DNA of 64,000 bases from Asticcacaulis sp. AC460 (lineage in GTDB: Bacteria > Pseudomonadota > Alphaproteobacteria > Caulobacterales > Caulobacteraceae). Below are positions 35,147-43,435 of this stretch, one piece after another; the first letter of the stretch is position 1; every line of letters starts with the position of its first letter. The stretch covers positions 62,001 through 126,000 of the forward strand of contig NZ_AWGD01000001.1 in NCBI RefSeq assembly GCF_000495795.1, read 5' to 3'. Below the pieces are notes generated by a model, which saw only the letters and a program-made list of their open reading frames with translations, made no database searches and was not told where the DNA came from. Made by a program: the position numbers and the translations under genes.

Positions 35147-36712
35147 TCAGGCCGTAAGCGCGCGCTGGCGCTCGGCGATCATATTGACGACGCGGTGGGC
35201 GGAACAGAAGGCGCCCTGCTGCCACGAACTGACGAAGCTCAAATGGTCACCGGCAAAATAGATGGGACCGTCCGGCTGCGACAGCAAGTCATAGGCGGCA
35301 CGGTCGGTATCCGACAGAAAGGCCGCCAACCCCTGCGAATGGGGAATCTGGTGCCAGTTGACGATGGCCGGGTGTTTCATCGTCCCGCCCATGCCGGGAT
35401 GCAGCCGGTCCACCGTCTCACGGGCATAGGCGATCTGGTCCGGCAGGCTCCGCTCGCCCATGCGGCCGTTGAAAGCATAGCCGGCGATGATCACGCCTTC
35501 CGGCGAATGGAACCGGTCGGACGGATACCAGGTCGCGAAGGTATCGCGGTCGGTAAAGCTCAGGCCACCATAGATATGGTCATTGGCCTCCCAGAAACGC
35601 GGCGACTGGAAGGCGATCTTGTAGCCGCCGACGGCAATGCCCTTGTTCTTCTCAATGGCCGCCTTGACCGGCTTGGCGAAATCGCTCTCGAATCCGGCGA
35701 GCACCGGCAAAGGTACCGTACAGATGCAATAATCCGCCGACAGCACATCGGCCTGGCCGGTGACCTTGTCGAAATAGAAGATATCGACGCCTTGCTTACC
35801 CTTTTTGCTGGTCTTGCGGATGCGCTTCACCTCGCAGCCCTTGCGGATGACATTGCCCAGCCGCGCCTCGAAAGCCGCCGGAATCCGGTCCATACCGCCG
35901 ACCGGCTGCTGCATGGTCGCCTGGAAGTCGGCTGCGTCGGCAAAGGTCGACACCGCCTGGACGAACGGATCGCCGACCACGTTCAGCGGCAGGGGCGGTC
36001 GCGGCCTGGGCGATTGCCCGCCCGCGGCCGGTTCGACCTCATAGCCCGCCGGATCGGCGCCCTGATAGGTCAGCTGTTCGCTCAGGTGGCCCCAGGTCGA
36101 CAGGCCTTCCATCAGCCGATCCTTGTCGTCGCCGGTGAAAGCGTGGTCCAAAGCGCCCTGGTTACCGACCTTGGCCAGCAGTTCCGCCATATGGCCGCGA
36201 TAGTCGAAAATGGCCTGGCGCATCTCGATCGCCTTGCCGCCGTTGAGCCGATCGGCCTGGATGCGGGCGCGACCGGACCAGTTGACCTCGGTCTCCATGG
36301 TCACACCGAATTCGCGGCAATAGCCGAGCGTCGCCTGATGGTGCGCCGGGATGCGCGCCGGACCGGCGTTGAAATACTGGCCGTCGTCGAAATCGCAGAC
36401 CTGTTTCGTACCGTTGGTGTAGACGATCTCCGTACCACGGCGAACCGTCCAGTTGCGGCCACCGGCGCGGTCGCGCGCTTCCAGGATGGTGCAGTGATAA
36501 CCGGCCTTGCCCAGCTCATAGGCCGCCGCCAATCCCGCGGGGCCGGCGCCGATGATCGCCACGCGCACACCTGTGCCGGAACCGGGTTTCAGGTCGGGCA
36601 TACCGGCCCAGGCCTCGCTGCCCGTCAATCCCAACGCATGGAGCGCCGCATAACCGCCGGCGAAGCCCGCCACTGCTGTAAACCGCGCCAAAATCTGCCG
36701 TCGTGTCGTCAT
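35147..36712 (-). CDS. Tat-exported FAD-dependent amine oxidase
   Basis: 521 residues. A twin-arginine signal (TTRRQILARF, then a hydrophobic core to about residue 36) indicates export of the folded flavoprotein. The FAD dinucleotide-binding motif is VAIIGAGPAGLAAAYELGKAG, followed by LEARDRAGGRNWTVRRG. The C-terminal IYFAGDHLSFVSSWQQGA is the second flavin-contacting segment of the L-amino-acid/monoamine oxidase family. It oxidises an amine or amino acid to an imine, probably giving H2O2. It is the first gene of the pair with the Rid lipoprotein. Confidence 0.9.
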   Translation of the reverse strand: MTTRRQILARFTAVAGFAGGYAALHALGLTGSEAWAGMPDLKPGSGTGVRVAIIGAGPAGLAAAYELGKAGYHCTILEARDRAGGRNWTVRRGTEIVYTNGTKQVCDFDDGQYFNAGPARIPAHHQATLGYCREFGVTMETEVNWSGRARIQADRLNGGKAIEMRQAIFDYRGHMAELLAKVGNQGALDHAFTGDDKDRLMEGLSTWGHLSEQLTYQGADPAGYEVEPAAGGQSPRPRPPLPLNVVGDPFVQAVSTFADAADFQATMQQPVGGMDRIPAAFEARLGNVIRKGCEVKRIRKTSKKGKQGVDIFYFDKVTGQADVLSADYCICTVPLPVLAGFESDFAKPVKAAIEKNKGIAVGGYKIAFQSPRFWEANDHIYGGLSFTDRDTFATWYPSDRFHSPEGVIIAGYAFNGRMGERSLPDQIAYARETVDRLHPGMGGTMKHPAIVNWHQIPHSQGLAAFLSDTDRAAYDLLSQPDGPIYFAGDHLSFVSSWQQGAFCSAHRVVNMIAERQRALTA

Positions 36713-36811
36713 GTCCAGCCCCTTTGTTGCAATCGAAACCGCACGCTATCGCAGGTGCGAAGCCTTGGCTACAGCAAACGGCTGCCGAATTTCGGCAGGA
36801 TCACGCCAAAC

Positions 36812-37591
36812 TCATTTGGCAGGGCAATTACCCCAATTCCGCGTCTTCAAGGTTTGCCAAGCTTCCTCGCCATCGAGCCTCTCTGTCTCCAACACAAGGT
36901 GGAAGTCCCTGAATTCCGGGTAATTCGACTGATCGAACCTCGCCTCCAGAATATGGGCCTGGGCCTTATCGATCCAGAGTTCTCCCGTCAAAGCACCGGA
37001 AACGTCATAGTGATAAGCGGTACGCCCTTGCCATTTGCTCTCACCGTCGAAACGCGCACTCGCCGTGCCCCGAGACTGGAGCAAGTCCGAGCCGAGTTCT
37101 GGCCAGACCAAGGCTACACCGAAGTCGAAACTCTGTCCGAGAGTCGGCATGCCGGCCAGAACGGCATTCAGGTCAGCCAGATCAAGGTCGTAGAAGATGA
37201 CCGGCCACACCGGTGCAGCAACAATCAATGGAGGTTCGTCCAACCCTTCAAAACTCATGCGCAGCACTTCGCCTTCGCGGTCAACCGTCAAGATTTTCCC
37301 GGTCTTGCCATCCGGCGATACCGTACCATAGACGACTTTCCGCACACCCTCGGCTGACGATAATTCCGCCGCCCGCCAAAGCCCATGCTTACACGGCTCA
37401 GCATCGCCCATGACTTCGGCCCTGTCTTCGGTTACAAAGACATGCACCCTGACCGGATCTCCTCCGAACTCAGTCAGTTCCCGTTCGTAGTCAATATCCC
37501 CCACGGTATAGGTCAGCATCTTGCCATCCGCCAAGGCGGGGTGTACCAGGGACAGTCCAGCGGCTACAAGCCAGGTAAGACCGCGCATCAT
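36812..37591 (-). CDS. exported DUF3108-like protein, unknown function
   Basis: 259 residues with a signal peptide ([21 protein letters not shown], cleavage about residue 21). The mature protein is beta-rich, with [20 protein letters not shown] near the C-terminus resembling the last strands of lipoprotein-carrier-like DUF3108 proteins. Its ATG overlaps the stop of the homocysteine methyltransferase gene by 4 bp, so it is translated from the same mRNA as a methionine enzyme. The link is unexplained. Confidence 0.65.
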   Translation of the reverse strand: MMRGLTWLVAAGLSLVHPALADGKMLTYTVGDIDYERELTEFGGDPVRVHVFVTEDRAEVMGDAEPCKHGLWRAAELSSAEGVRKVVYGTVSPDGKTGKILTVDREGEVLRMSFEGLDEPPLIVAAPVWPVIFYDLDLADLNAVLAGMPTLGQSFDFGVALVWPELGSDLLQSRGTASARFDGESKWQGRTAYHYDVSGALTGELWIDKAQAHILEARFDQSNYPEFRDFHLVLETERLDGEEAWQTLKTRNWGNCPAK

Positions 37592-38655
37592 GCCAATTCA
37601 AACGGCTCCAGCCCGGCCAGGCGCAGCGCCTTGGGACGTTCCGGAATCTGGCGCGGGGTGACGCCCTTCACCTCATCGGCGACATGCTGGATATGGTCCG
37701 GCGTCGTGCCGCAGCACCCGCCCAAGATGTTGACGATGCCGTCCTTGGCCCATTCGTGCAGTTCATGCGCCGTTTCATGCGGCTGCTCGTCATACTGACC
37801 CATGGCGTTGGGCAGGCCGGCATTGGGATAGGCCGCCACCAGGCAGTCGGCTACGCGCGCCATTTCGGCGATATGCGGCCGCATCAGGTCGGCGCCCAGG
37901 GCGCAGTTGAAGCCTACCGCAAACGGCTTGGCGTGCTTGACGCTGTTCCAGAAGGCTTCGGCCGTCTGGCCCGACAGGGTCCGGCCCGACCGGTCTGTGA
38001 TGGTGCCGGAAATCCAGATCGGCAGCGTCTCCTGGCCTTCCTCTTCGAGGTCGAGAATGGCCTTGATCGCCGCCTTGCAGTTCAGCGTGTCGGTGATGGT
38101 TTCGATCAGGTAGAGATCGACCCCGCCTTCATACAGCGCCTGAACCTGCTCGCGATAGGCCTGATAGACCTCGTCGAAGGTCACCAGACGCGCGCCCGGG
38201 TCATTCACGTCGGACGACATGCTGAGCATCTTGTTCAGTGGCCCGATCGAGCCGGCGACAAAGCGCGGCTTATGCGGTTCCTTGGCCGTCCATTCGTCGG
38301 CAACCTTGCGGGCAATTCGCGCCCCTTCCAGGTTGATGTCGATACAGTCCTGCAGTCCAAGGCGGTAATCGTCCTGGGCAATGGTCGTCGCCGAGAAGGT
38401 ATTGGTCTCGGAAATATCGGCGCCGGCGGCGAAATACTGATGGTGCAGATCGGCGATAATGTCCGGCCGGGTGATGCACAGGATATCGTTATTGCCCTTG
38501 AGCTGGCCTTCATGCGCCGCGAATCGGTCAGCGCGGAAATCGGCCTCGTCCAGGCCACGGCGCTGGATCATCACGCCCCACGATCCGTCCAGGATCAGGA
38601 TGCGTTCCTTGGCCGCCTGTTTCAGGACGGCAATACGGTCAGCTCGAGTGGTCAT
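37588..38655 (-). CDS. metH1: homocysteine S-methyltransferase domain, N-terminal part of split MetH
   Basis: 355 residues, the zinc/homocysteine domain. [21 protein letters not shown] is the MetH N-terminal signature. The zinc-binding cysteines are in VGFNCALGA and [11 protein letters not shown]. It lacks folate and B12 domains, which are encoded at 30481-33135. Such a split metH is known in Caulobacterales and some other alphaproteobacteria. The two halves are separated by about 4.5 kb holding five other genes. Confidence 0.93.
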   Translation of the reverse strand: MTTRADRIAVLKQAAKERILILDGSWGVMIQRRGLDEADFRADRFAAHEGQLKGNNDILCITRPDIIADLHHQYFAAGADISETNTFSATTIAQDDYRLGLQDCIDINLEGARIARKVADEWTAKEPHKPRFVAGSIGPLNKMLSMSSDVNDPGARLVTFDEVYQAYREQVQALYEGGVDLYLIETITDTLNCKAAIKAILDLEEEGQETLPIWISGTITDRSGRTLSGQTAEAFWNSVKHAKPFAVGFNCALGADLMRPHIAEMARVADCLVAAYPNAGLPNAMGQYDEQPHETAHELHEWAKDGIVNILGGCCGTTPDHIQHVADEVKGVTPRQIPERPKALRLAGLEPFELA

Positions 38656-38658
38656 GAT

Positions 38659-39531
38659 CTACTTCTTTGCAGCTTCTTGCCTGGCCAGTTCGGCTTCGAA
38701 ATCGGCTCTGGACTGGGCGACAAACTTCGGGAACTCGGTCGGATCGACAAAGGGCTGGGCCTTGTCTTCCGGATATTTGATCGTCTTCTGCTTCTGATAC
38801 TTGGCTTCCAGATCGGCGAAGACCGGATGGCTGGGGAGGAAGATATCGACCGGAATGGTGTCCAGGCGATCGAAGGTGATGCGATAGTCGCGAACGATAT
38901 GGGGATAGGCCACGTTATCCACCAGGACATTGCCGGCCACGGTGACCGAACTGGCAAAGGCCACGCGCCGCGGCTGGCCGCTGTCGAGGGCGGTCAGGGT
39001 CCAGGTGGTGGCGCCCTTGGTGTGGCCAGGCGTCATGCGCGCCATCAGGGTCGTATCGGCCAGGGTGATCGTGCCGCCTTCGCCGACGATGCGGTCGACC
39101 TTGACCGCCGGGAAGGTGGCGGGCCCGTTGGTGTTGTCGCCTTCATGGTTACCGGCTTCCAGCGCGCTCCGGTCGGCGACGCTGGCCACCAGTTCCGCGC
39201 CGGTATCGGCCTTCAGCTTGGCCAGCCCGCCGACATGGTCGTAATGGGCATGGGTCTCAACGATGTACTTGATGTCCTTCAGGTCGAAGCCAAGCTTTTT
39301 GATATTGTCCTCGACGACGGCAGCCCCCTCTTCGGTCGCGGCATCGACCAGGAAATGGCCCTCGTCCGTGGTGATCAGGTAGACCCCAACGCCTTCGGTG
39401 CCGACATACCAGATGTTGTCGACGATGCGATACGGTTCATGCGGTGCGCTCCACGACGCGTCCCCATCGGCCAGGGCCGGCGAAGCAAAGATCAGACCGA
39501 GAGCAGCAAGAGAGAAAAATACCGGTTTCAT
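38659..39531 (-). CDS. subclass B3 metallo-beta-lactamase-like hydrolase
   Basis: 290 residues with a signal peptide (MKPVFFSLAALGLIFASPALA). Zinc ligands fit subclass B3: ETHAHYDHVGG with His94, His96, Asp98 and His99, PGHTKGATTW with His170, and LPSHPVF with His235. No Cys replaces the third zinc-1/zinc-2 residue as in B1 enzymes. Length and motifs match the Caulobacter enzyme CAU-1. It is probably a periplasmic beta-lactamase, but related B3-fold proteins can be lactonases. It lies 3 bp upstream of metH1 and 13 bp after metF, embedded in the methionine run. Confidence 0.85.
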   Translation of the reverse strand: MKPVFFSLAALGLIFASPALADGDASWSAPHEPYRIVDNIWYVGTEGVGVYLITTDEGHFLVDAATEEGAAVVEDNIKKLGFDLKDIKYIVETHAHYDHVGGLAKLKADTGAELVASVADRSALEAGNHEGDNTNGPATFPAVKVDRIVGEGGTITLADTTLMARMTPGHTKGATTWTLTALDSGQPRRVAFASSVTVAGNVLVDNVAYPHIVRDYRITFDRLDTIPVDIFLPSHPVFADLEAKYQKQKTIKYPEDKAQPFVDPTEFPKFVAQSRADFEAELARQEAAKK

Positions 39532-39544
39532 AATGAGTCGACCT

Positions 39545-40468
39545 TCACAAGGCTAAAGCTTTTAATCCAAGTATGCGACATATGGCAAAAACAAGGTCAG
39601 CGCGATTTAAAGTGTAGAAATGGAAGTTCTCGACTCCCTCGCGTTCCAGCTCGAGACATAGCTCAACCGCTACCGCCGACGCCAGTAACTTCCGCGTCTC
39701 CGCGTCATCATCCAGTCCGGCAAACAGTTCTTCCAGCCAATCCGGCACCTGGGCTTCGCAGGCCGCCGCCATGCGGCGCAGGCCCTTGAAGTTGGTCACC
39801 GGCATGATGCCAGGCGTCAGTTCGATGTCGATTCCGGCATCGAAGACGGCGTCGCGGTAGCGCAGATAGGTTTCCGGCTCGAAAAAGAACTGGCTGATGC
39901 CGCGGGTGGCGCCGGCATCGACCTTGGCGCGCAGCACGTCGAGATCGAAGTCCAGGCTGGGCGATTGCGGGTGTTTTTCGGGATAGACGCCGATGCTGAC
40001 CTCGAAATCGCCTATACGCTTGATCGCCGCGGTCAGTTCGGTGGCGTTCTGGTAGCCGTCCGGGCGCGGGGTATAGTCACCCCAGCCCGACGGCGGATCG
40101 CCGCGCAGGGCCACGATATGGCGTACCCCGGCACCCCAGTATTCGCGGATGACCTCATCGACCTCGTCGCGCGAAGCCTCGACACAGGTCAGGTGCGCGG
40201 CCGGTTTCAGCGCGGTCTCGTCGAGGATGCGCTTGACCGTGCGGTGGGTGCGCTCGCGCGTCGAACCGCCGGCGCCGTAGGTCACCGAGACAAAGCCGGG
40301 TTCCAGCGGCGCGAGGCGCGCGATCGAGGCCCACAGGGTCTGTTCCATCTCTTCCGTCTTGGGCGGAAAGAATTCGAATGAGACCTTCAGGTTGCCCCCA
40401 CCCTGGCTGAGCGATCGGGCAATGGGGGCGAGTTTGTGGCCAAGACTAGGATTCAGGGCGGGGCTCAT
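39545..40468 (-). CDS. metF: methylenetetrahydrofolate reductase
   Basis: 307 residues. SFEFFPPKTEEMEQTLW is the MetF N-terminal signature with the catalytic Glu in FEFFPPK. VTYGAGGSTRERT, HLTCVEASRDE and ALRGDPPSGWG follow, the last contacting FAD. ISQFFFEPETYLRYRDA and LTPGIMPVTNF complete the barrel. It supplies methyl-folate for the split MetH. Its ATG overlaps the stop of the ArsR-methyltransferase gene by 4 bp. Confidence 0.95.
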   Translation of the reverse strand: MSPALNPSLGHKLAPIARSLSQGGGNLKVSFEFFPPKTEEMEQTLWASIARLAPLEPGFVSVTYGAGGSTRERTHRTVKRILDETALKPAAHLTCVEASRDEVDEVIREYWGAGVRHIVALRGDPPSGWGDYTPRPDGYQNATELTAAIKRIGDFEVSIGVYPEKHPQSPSLDFDLDVLRAKVDAGATRGISQFFFEPETYLRYRDAVFDAGIDIELTPGIMPVTNFKGLRRMAAACEAQVPDWLEELFAGLDDDAETRKLLASAVAVELCLELEREGVENFHFYTLNRADLVFAICRILGLKALAL

Positions 40469-41418
40469 TTCAAGGCAGTCCAGATGGTGACGGTCAGGCC
40501 GCCGGGCGTTTCGGGTTTCATATGCTGGATGGTGGCGGGCGTCAGTCCGGCGGCGCCCAACCAGGCGGCCATGTCACCTTCGGCAACACCGAGACGGCGG
40601 TGATTGTATTTTTCCCGCATAATTTCAAGATCATGATGGGCGAAATCGACGATCAGCAACCGCCCGCCCGGTTTCAGCAGCCGCCCCGCCTCGGCCACCG
40701 CCTGGCGCGGGTCGCTGAGGAAGTGCAGAACCTGATGGACGATCACCAGGTCGGCGCAACCCGCCGGCAGGCGGGTATCGCTGATATCACCGTGCCGGAA
40801 CTCGACCGACTTAAGCCCGGCCTCATGGGTGCGGGAACGCGCCAGGTTCAGCATATGCTGCGACAGGTCGACACCTGTCGCCGTCTTCGCCCGGCCGGCC
40901 AGCAAGGTCAGCATGCGGCCCGAGCCCGTGCCCAGGTCGACCAGATTCTGATACGGCTGTTGCCCGGCCAGGTCGAGCACGACGGCCTCGACCTCTGCGT
41001 CATCGACATAGTGGCTGCGGATCTCATCCCACTGCGGGGCAATGGTTTCGAAATAAGTTTCGGCAGAGGCCCGGCGCGCACCGCGCACGGCTTCCAACTG
41101 ACGCAGGTCGCCGGCATGCGTCTCGCCCATCAGCTTCAGGATAGTGTCGACCAGCGGCCGGATGGCCGGGGCCGACGACAGGCGATAGAACACCCAGGCG
41201 CCGTCTGGAAAGCGCTCGATCAGACCGGCTTCGGCCATAAGCTTGAGGTGGCGGGAAATACGCGGCTGGCTCTGGTCAAGGATGGAGACCAGTTCCATCA
41301 CCGACAGTTCTTCGCGCGCCAGCAGCCGCAACAGGCGCAGACGCGTCGCCTCACCCGCCGCCTTCAAGGCGTCGAGCAGACTGTCGAAATCGGTCACGGG
41401 ATGGGGCGCGTCACTCAT
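40465..41418 (-). CDS. ArsR-family regulator fused to SAM-dependent methyltransferase domain
   Basis: 317 residues from the ATG at 41418. Residues about 10-90 form an ArsR winged helix (GEATRLRLLRLLAREELSV, LDQSQPRISRHLKLMAEAGL). Residues about 130-317 form a class I methyltransferase domain with NLVDLGTGSGRM, ATGVDLSQHML and LLKPGGRLLIVDF. ArsR regulators that sense S-adenosylhomocysteine control methionine-cycle genes in proteobacteria; a SAM/SAH-binding domain fused to the DNA-binding domain and the metF coupling support the same role here (inference). A perfect palindrome lies 3 bp before the start codon. Confidence 0.9.
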   Translation of the reverse strand: MSDAPHPVTDFDSLLDALKAAGEATRLRLLRLLAREELSVMELVSILDQSQPRISRHLKLMAEAGLIERFPDGAWVFYRLSSAPAIRPLVDTILKLMGETHAGDLRQLEAVRGARRASAETYFETIAPQWDEIRSHYVDDAEVEAVVLDLAGQQPYQNLVDLGTGSGRMLTLLAGRAKTATGVDLSQHMLNLARSRTHEAGLKSVEFRHGDISDTRLPAGCADLVIVHQVLHFLSDPRQAVAEAGRLLKPGGRLLIVDFAHHDLEIMREKYNHRRLGVAEGDMAAWLGAAGLTPATIQHMKPETPGGLTVTIWTALK

Positions 41419-41420
41419 AT

Positions 41421-41448
41421 AACCATATAAAGATATCTTTATATGGTT
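41421..41448. promoter_or_regulatory. 28-bp perfect palindrome, probable operator of the methionine operon
   Basis: The left arm AACCATATAAAGAT and its exact reverse complement directly abut, with no spacer, starting 3 bp upstream of the ArsR-methyltransferase start codon. The AAAGATATCTTT core is AT-rich in a GC-rich setting. It is the expected type of site for a dimeric winged-helix repressor controlling its own operon. Confidence 0.75.
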
Positions 41449-41570
41449 TGGCAAGTGCTTTTGTCGGTCGGTCGAAAATTTCGCATGTCCGGCCTGCGTC
41501 AGCATAACACATGGAAGTCTTGCGCGCCCGCGCTTATATTCGCCTTACCAACGAATTGAGGACGGATGTC

Positions 41571-41933
41571 ATGGCCCGCAACGGCGTCAAACTGGGAACA
41601 GCCCTGCTGCGCGGCCTCGGCCGCAGGTGCCCGTGCTGCGGCCAGGCCTCGGCGTTTCGCGGCTATCTCAAGGTAGTCGACACCTGCCCGTCCTGTGATA
41701 CACCGCTCAGCCTCTATCCGACCGATGACGGCCCGGCCTATCTGACCATGCTGCTGATCGGCCACGTCATCGTCGCCCCGGCCTTCTTCTTTCCGATCGT
41801 GTGGACAAACCCCCAGGTGACCATTCCTGTCCTGATCGGTTCGATCGGCGCCCTGACCCTGGTGGCCCTGCCCTTCGTCAAGGGCGCCTTCCTCGGGTTG
41901 TTATGGTATCTCGGCCTGAAACAGGCGCGGTAA
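41571..41933 (+). CDS. DUF983 family membrane protein with zinc-ribbon motif
   Basis: 120 residues from the ATG at 41571, preceded by GAGGACGG. The N-terminus carries a CPCCG ... CPSC zinc ribbon (about residues 21-45), followed by two membrane helices (LTMLLIGHVIVAPAFFFPIV and VLIGSIGALTLVALPFVKG). DUF983 members often lie near heme-copper oxidase genes, but not here. An earlier ATG at 41511 lacks a ribosome site. It is divergent from the methionine operon. Confidence 0.85.
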   Translation: MARNGVKLGTALLRGLGRRCPCCGQASAFRGYLKVVDTCPSCDTPLSLYPTDDGPAYLTMLLIGHVIVAPAFFFPIVWTNPQVTIPVLIGSIGALTLVALPFVKGAFLGLLWYLGLKQAR

Positions 41934-41999
41934 GCCCTTGACTTAGCTCCCTAACGGCGCGAAGTCATGTGTCCGTTTCACGCAACAGGGAGCACAGCC

Positions 42000-42182
42000 A
42001 TGGCCCACAAGTTTGAGATCCGCAAGAACAAGGCCGGCGAGTTCGTCGCTTACTTCGTCTATAACAGCGAGACGATTTTCTGGACCGAAGGCTATTCGTC
42101 CAAGGCTTCCGCCAAGAACGCCATCGAATCCATCAAGAAGAACGGCCCCGCCGCCGAGACCGAGGATAAGACGGTCGACTAA
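42000..42182 (+). CDS. DUF1508 (YegP-like) small protein
   Basis: 60 residues: MAHKFEIRKNKAGEFVAYF, then SETIFWTEGYSSKASAKNAI, the single YegP repeat fold (KFxxxKxxxGxxxxxLxxxNGxxIxxSExYxSKxxAxxGI). Function unknown. CAGGGAG precedes the ATG. A strong terminator begins directly after the stop codon. Confidence 0.9.
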   Translation: MAHKFEIRKNKAGEFVAYFVYNSETIFWTEGYSSKASAKNAIESIKKNGPAAETEDKTVD

Positions 42183-42216
42183 AAAAGAAAGGCGCCCTTC
42201 ACAGGGCGCCTTTTTT
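42183..42216 (+). terminator. rho-independent terminator after the DUF1508 gene
   Basis: GGCGCCC (42191-42197), a 6-base loop, GGGCGCC (42204-42210) and TTTTTT. An A-run on the left lets it work in both directions, for the convergent gene as well. Confidence 0.9.
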
Positions 42217-42238
42217 CATTGCGGGCGGCAATACGGCG

Positions 42239-42496
42239 TCACGCCATATTGATCGCATCCTGGATCAGGGCGATCGTGCCTTGTGCCTCTTCCGTGCACT
42301 CCATCGACAGCCGGTCGATTTCTTCCTGGGCGAAGCTGCGCATTAGCAGCGCCGCCTGGGGCGAGAGGGCCATCAGGGTACGGGTCGAGGCGCGGGCCAG
42401 CGCCAGGGCGGCATCACCGTCAACGAGATTGGCTGTGTCGCGGGCGACCGCCAAAGCATACAGACGAGAGGCCACATTCGGGGAGGAATTAGCCAT
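42239..42496 (-). CDS. small helical protein, unknown function
   Basis: 85 residues from the ATG at 42496 (an ATG at 42514 is possible). It is rich in alanine and predicted all-helical: NVASRLYALAVARDTANLV, ARASTRTLMALSPQAALLM and EEIDRLSMECTEEAQGTIAL. No signal peptide or membrane helix. I do not recognise it. It is preceded by a long AT-rich intergenic region. Confidence 0.55.
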   Translation of the reverse strand: MANSSPNVASRLYALAVARDTANLVDGDAALALARASTRTLMALSPQAALLMRSFAQEEIDRLSMECTEEAQGTIALIQDAINMA

Positions 42497-42926
42497 TATT
42501 CTCTTTTTGGGCATGGGGTGAAAACGAACTCAAACTCAATGCGTCTCAGCAAAGCGGCAAACACACACACGCCATCCCGAGACTTTAACGCTACGCTGGG
42601 TCTTGTAAGTCTGTAATTATAGCCAGGATTGTGACCAAAGGGGGACGATAACCCGTTACCGCTTTTTTGCAGGAAACTGTCATCTGTTTGTAATATTAAG
42701 GGGAAAAGCTCCCGCCGCGCGAAATTCTGTTAAAAATTTCAAATTTATTGAATAAATTCTCGTGATACCGCTATCAGAACGAATTTTATTTCATCTTTAT
42801 GGAAATTTTATAGCGCTTGCGAACCGTCGTTAGCCCAATTAAGGCGCAATTATGGCAAAAATCGCGCCCGTACGTGGCTTTTACACGATGTAAGCGCTTA
42901 CAGATCTAAGGCTTTGCAAAAACCTG
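42497..42926. other. 430-bp AT-rich intergenic region
   Basis: No gene seen. Stretches such as GTTAAAAATTTCAAATTTATT (near 42729) make it the AT-richest part of the window. At the right end a perfect 14-bp palindrome occurs at 42889-42902. It probably holds the promoter of the 42239-42496 gene. Confidence 0.5.
42882..42902. promoter_or_regulatory. perfect palindrome TGTAAGCGCTTACA with overlapping TTACA-TGTAA pair
   Basis: TGTAAGCGCTTACA at 42889-42902 is an exact 14-bp palindrome with a central CG, the shape of LacI-family operators. TTACA at 42882-42886 gives a second, overlapping inverted pair with its left half. No LacI-type gene is nearby. Confidence 0.4.
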
Positions 42927-43313
42927 TCACGTTTTCAAAAAGCCGCCGATCATGCCGCCCAGACCGTCCTTGCCAAGAACTTCACCCAGATTATCGGGAA
43001 GCTGGCCATTCGGCGTCAGACGGTTGATGACTTCTGGCAACATGGCCGGAAGTTGCTTGGCATCGATACCGAACTGACCGGCCAGCTGCTGGACTACGTC
43101 GGAGCCAAGAACCGCCTGGAGCTGATCGGCAGACACCGGCAGGTTGGCGCCGCTGCTGATCCAGGACTGGACTAACTCACCCGCACCGTTCTGCTGGAAC
43201 TTGGCGACCACGTCCTGCAGACCGCCATTGCCGAAAGCGCCAGCCGCCTGATTCAGCAGGTCACCGGCATCACCGCCCTGCAGCGCACCCAAGGCATCGT
43301 CGAAAAGTCCCAT
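42927..43313 (-). CDS. YidB-like DUF937 protein
   Basis: 128 residues starting MGLFDDALGAL, typical of the YidB/DUF937 family. VVAKFQQNGAGELVQSWIS, then GSDVVQQLAGQFGID and LPEVINRLTPNGQLPD, are the family's conserved parts. Gly/Asn/Gln-rich; no signal peptide. Function unknown. Confidence 0.88.
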   Translation of the reverse strand: MGLFDDALGALQGGDAGDLLNQAAGAFGNGGLQDVVAKFQQNGAGELVQSWISSGANLPVSADQLQAVLGSDVVQQLAGQFGIDAKQLPAMLPEVINRLTPNGQLPDNLGEVLGKDGLGGMIGGFLKT

Positions 43314-43382
43314 GGCTCAACCCTCTTGTCCGGCCTCTAGTCCGGAAAACGCAATAAAGACCTACCCGGCGCCGAAGACAAC

Positions 43383-43413
43383 AAAAAACCCGGCCGCAGG
43401 GACCGGGTTTTCC
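43383..43413 (-). terminator. terminator after ppa
   Basis: On the minus strand AAAACCCGGTCCC-TGCG-GCCGGGTTTTTTG, a stem-loop with a T-run; the flanking A-run makes it usable from both sides. It lies between the ppa stop (43436) and the DUF937 gene. Confidence 0.8.
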
Positions 43414-43435
43414 ATCAAGATAAGGTGAACCGAAC

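Noticed and set aside
35195-37357. 720-codon open frame on the plus strand
   Set aside because: Antisense of the amine oxidase and the secreted DUF3108-like gene; no recognisable domain.
37684-39789. 701-codon open frame on the plus strand
   Set aside because: Antisense across metH1, the B3 lactamase and metF, all well supported.
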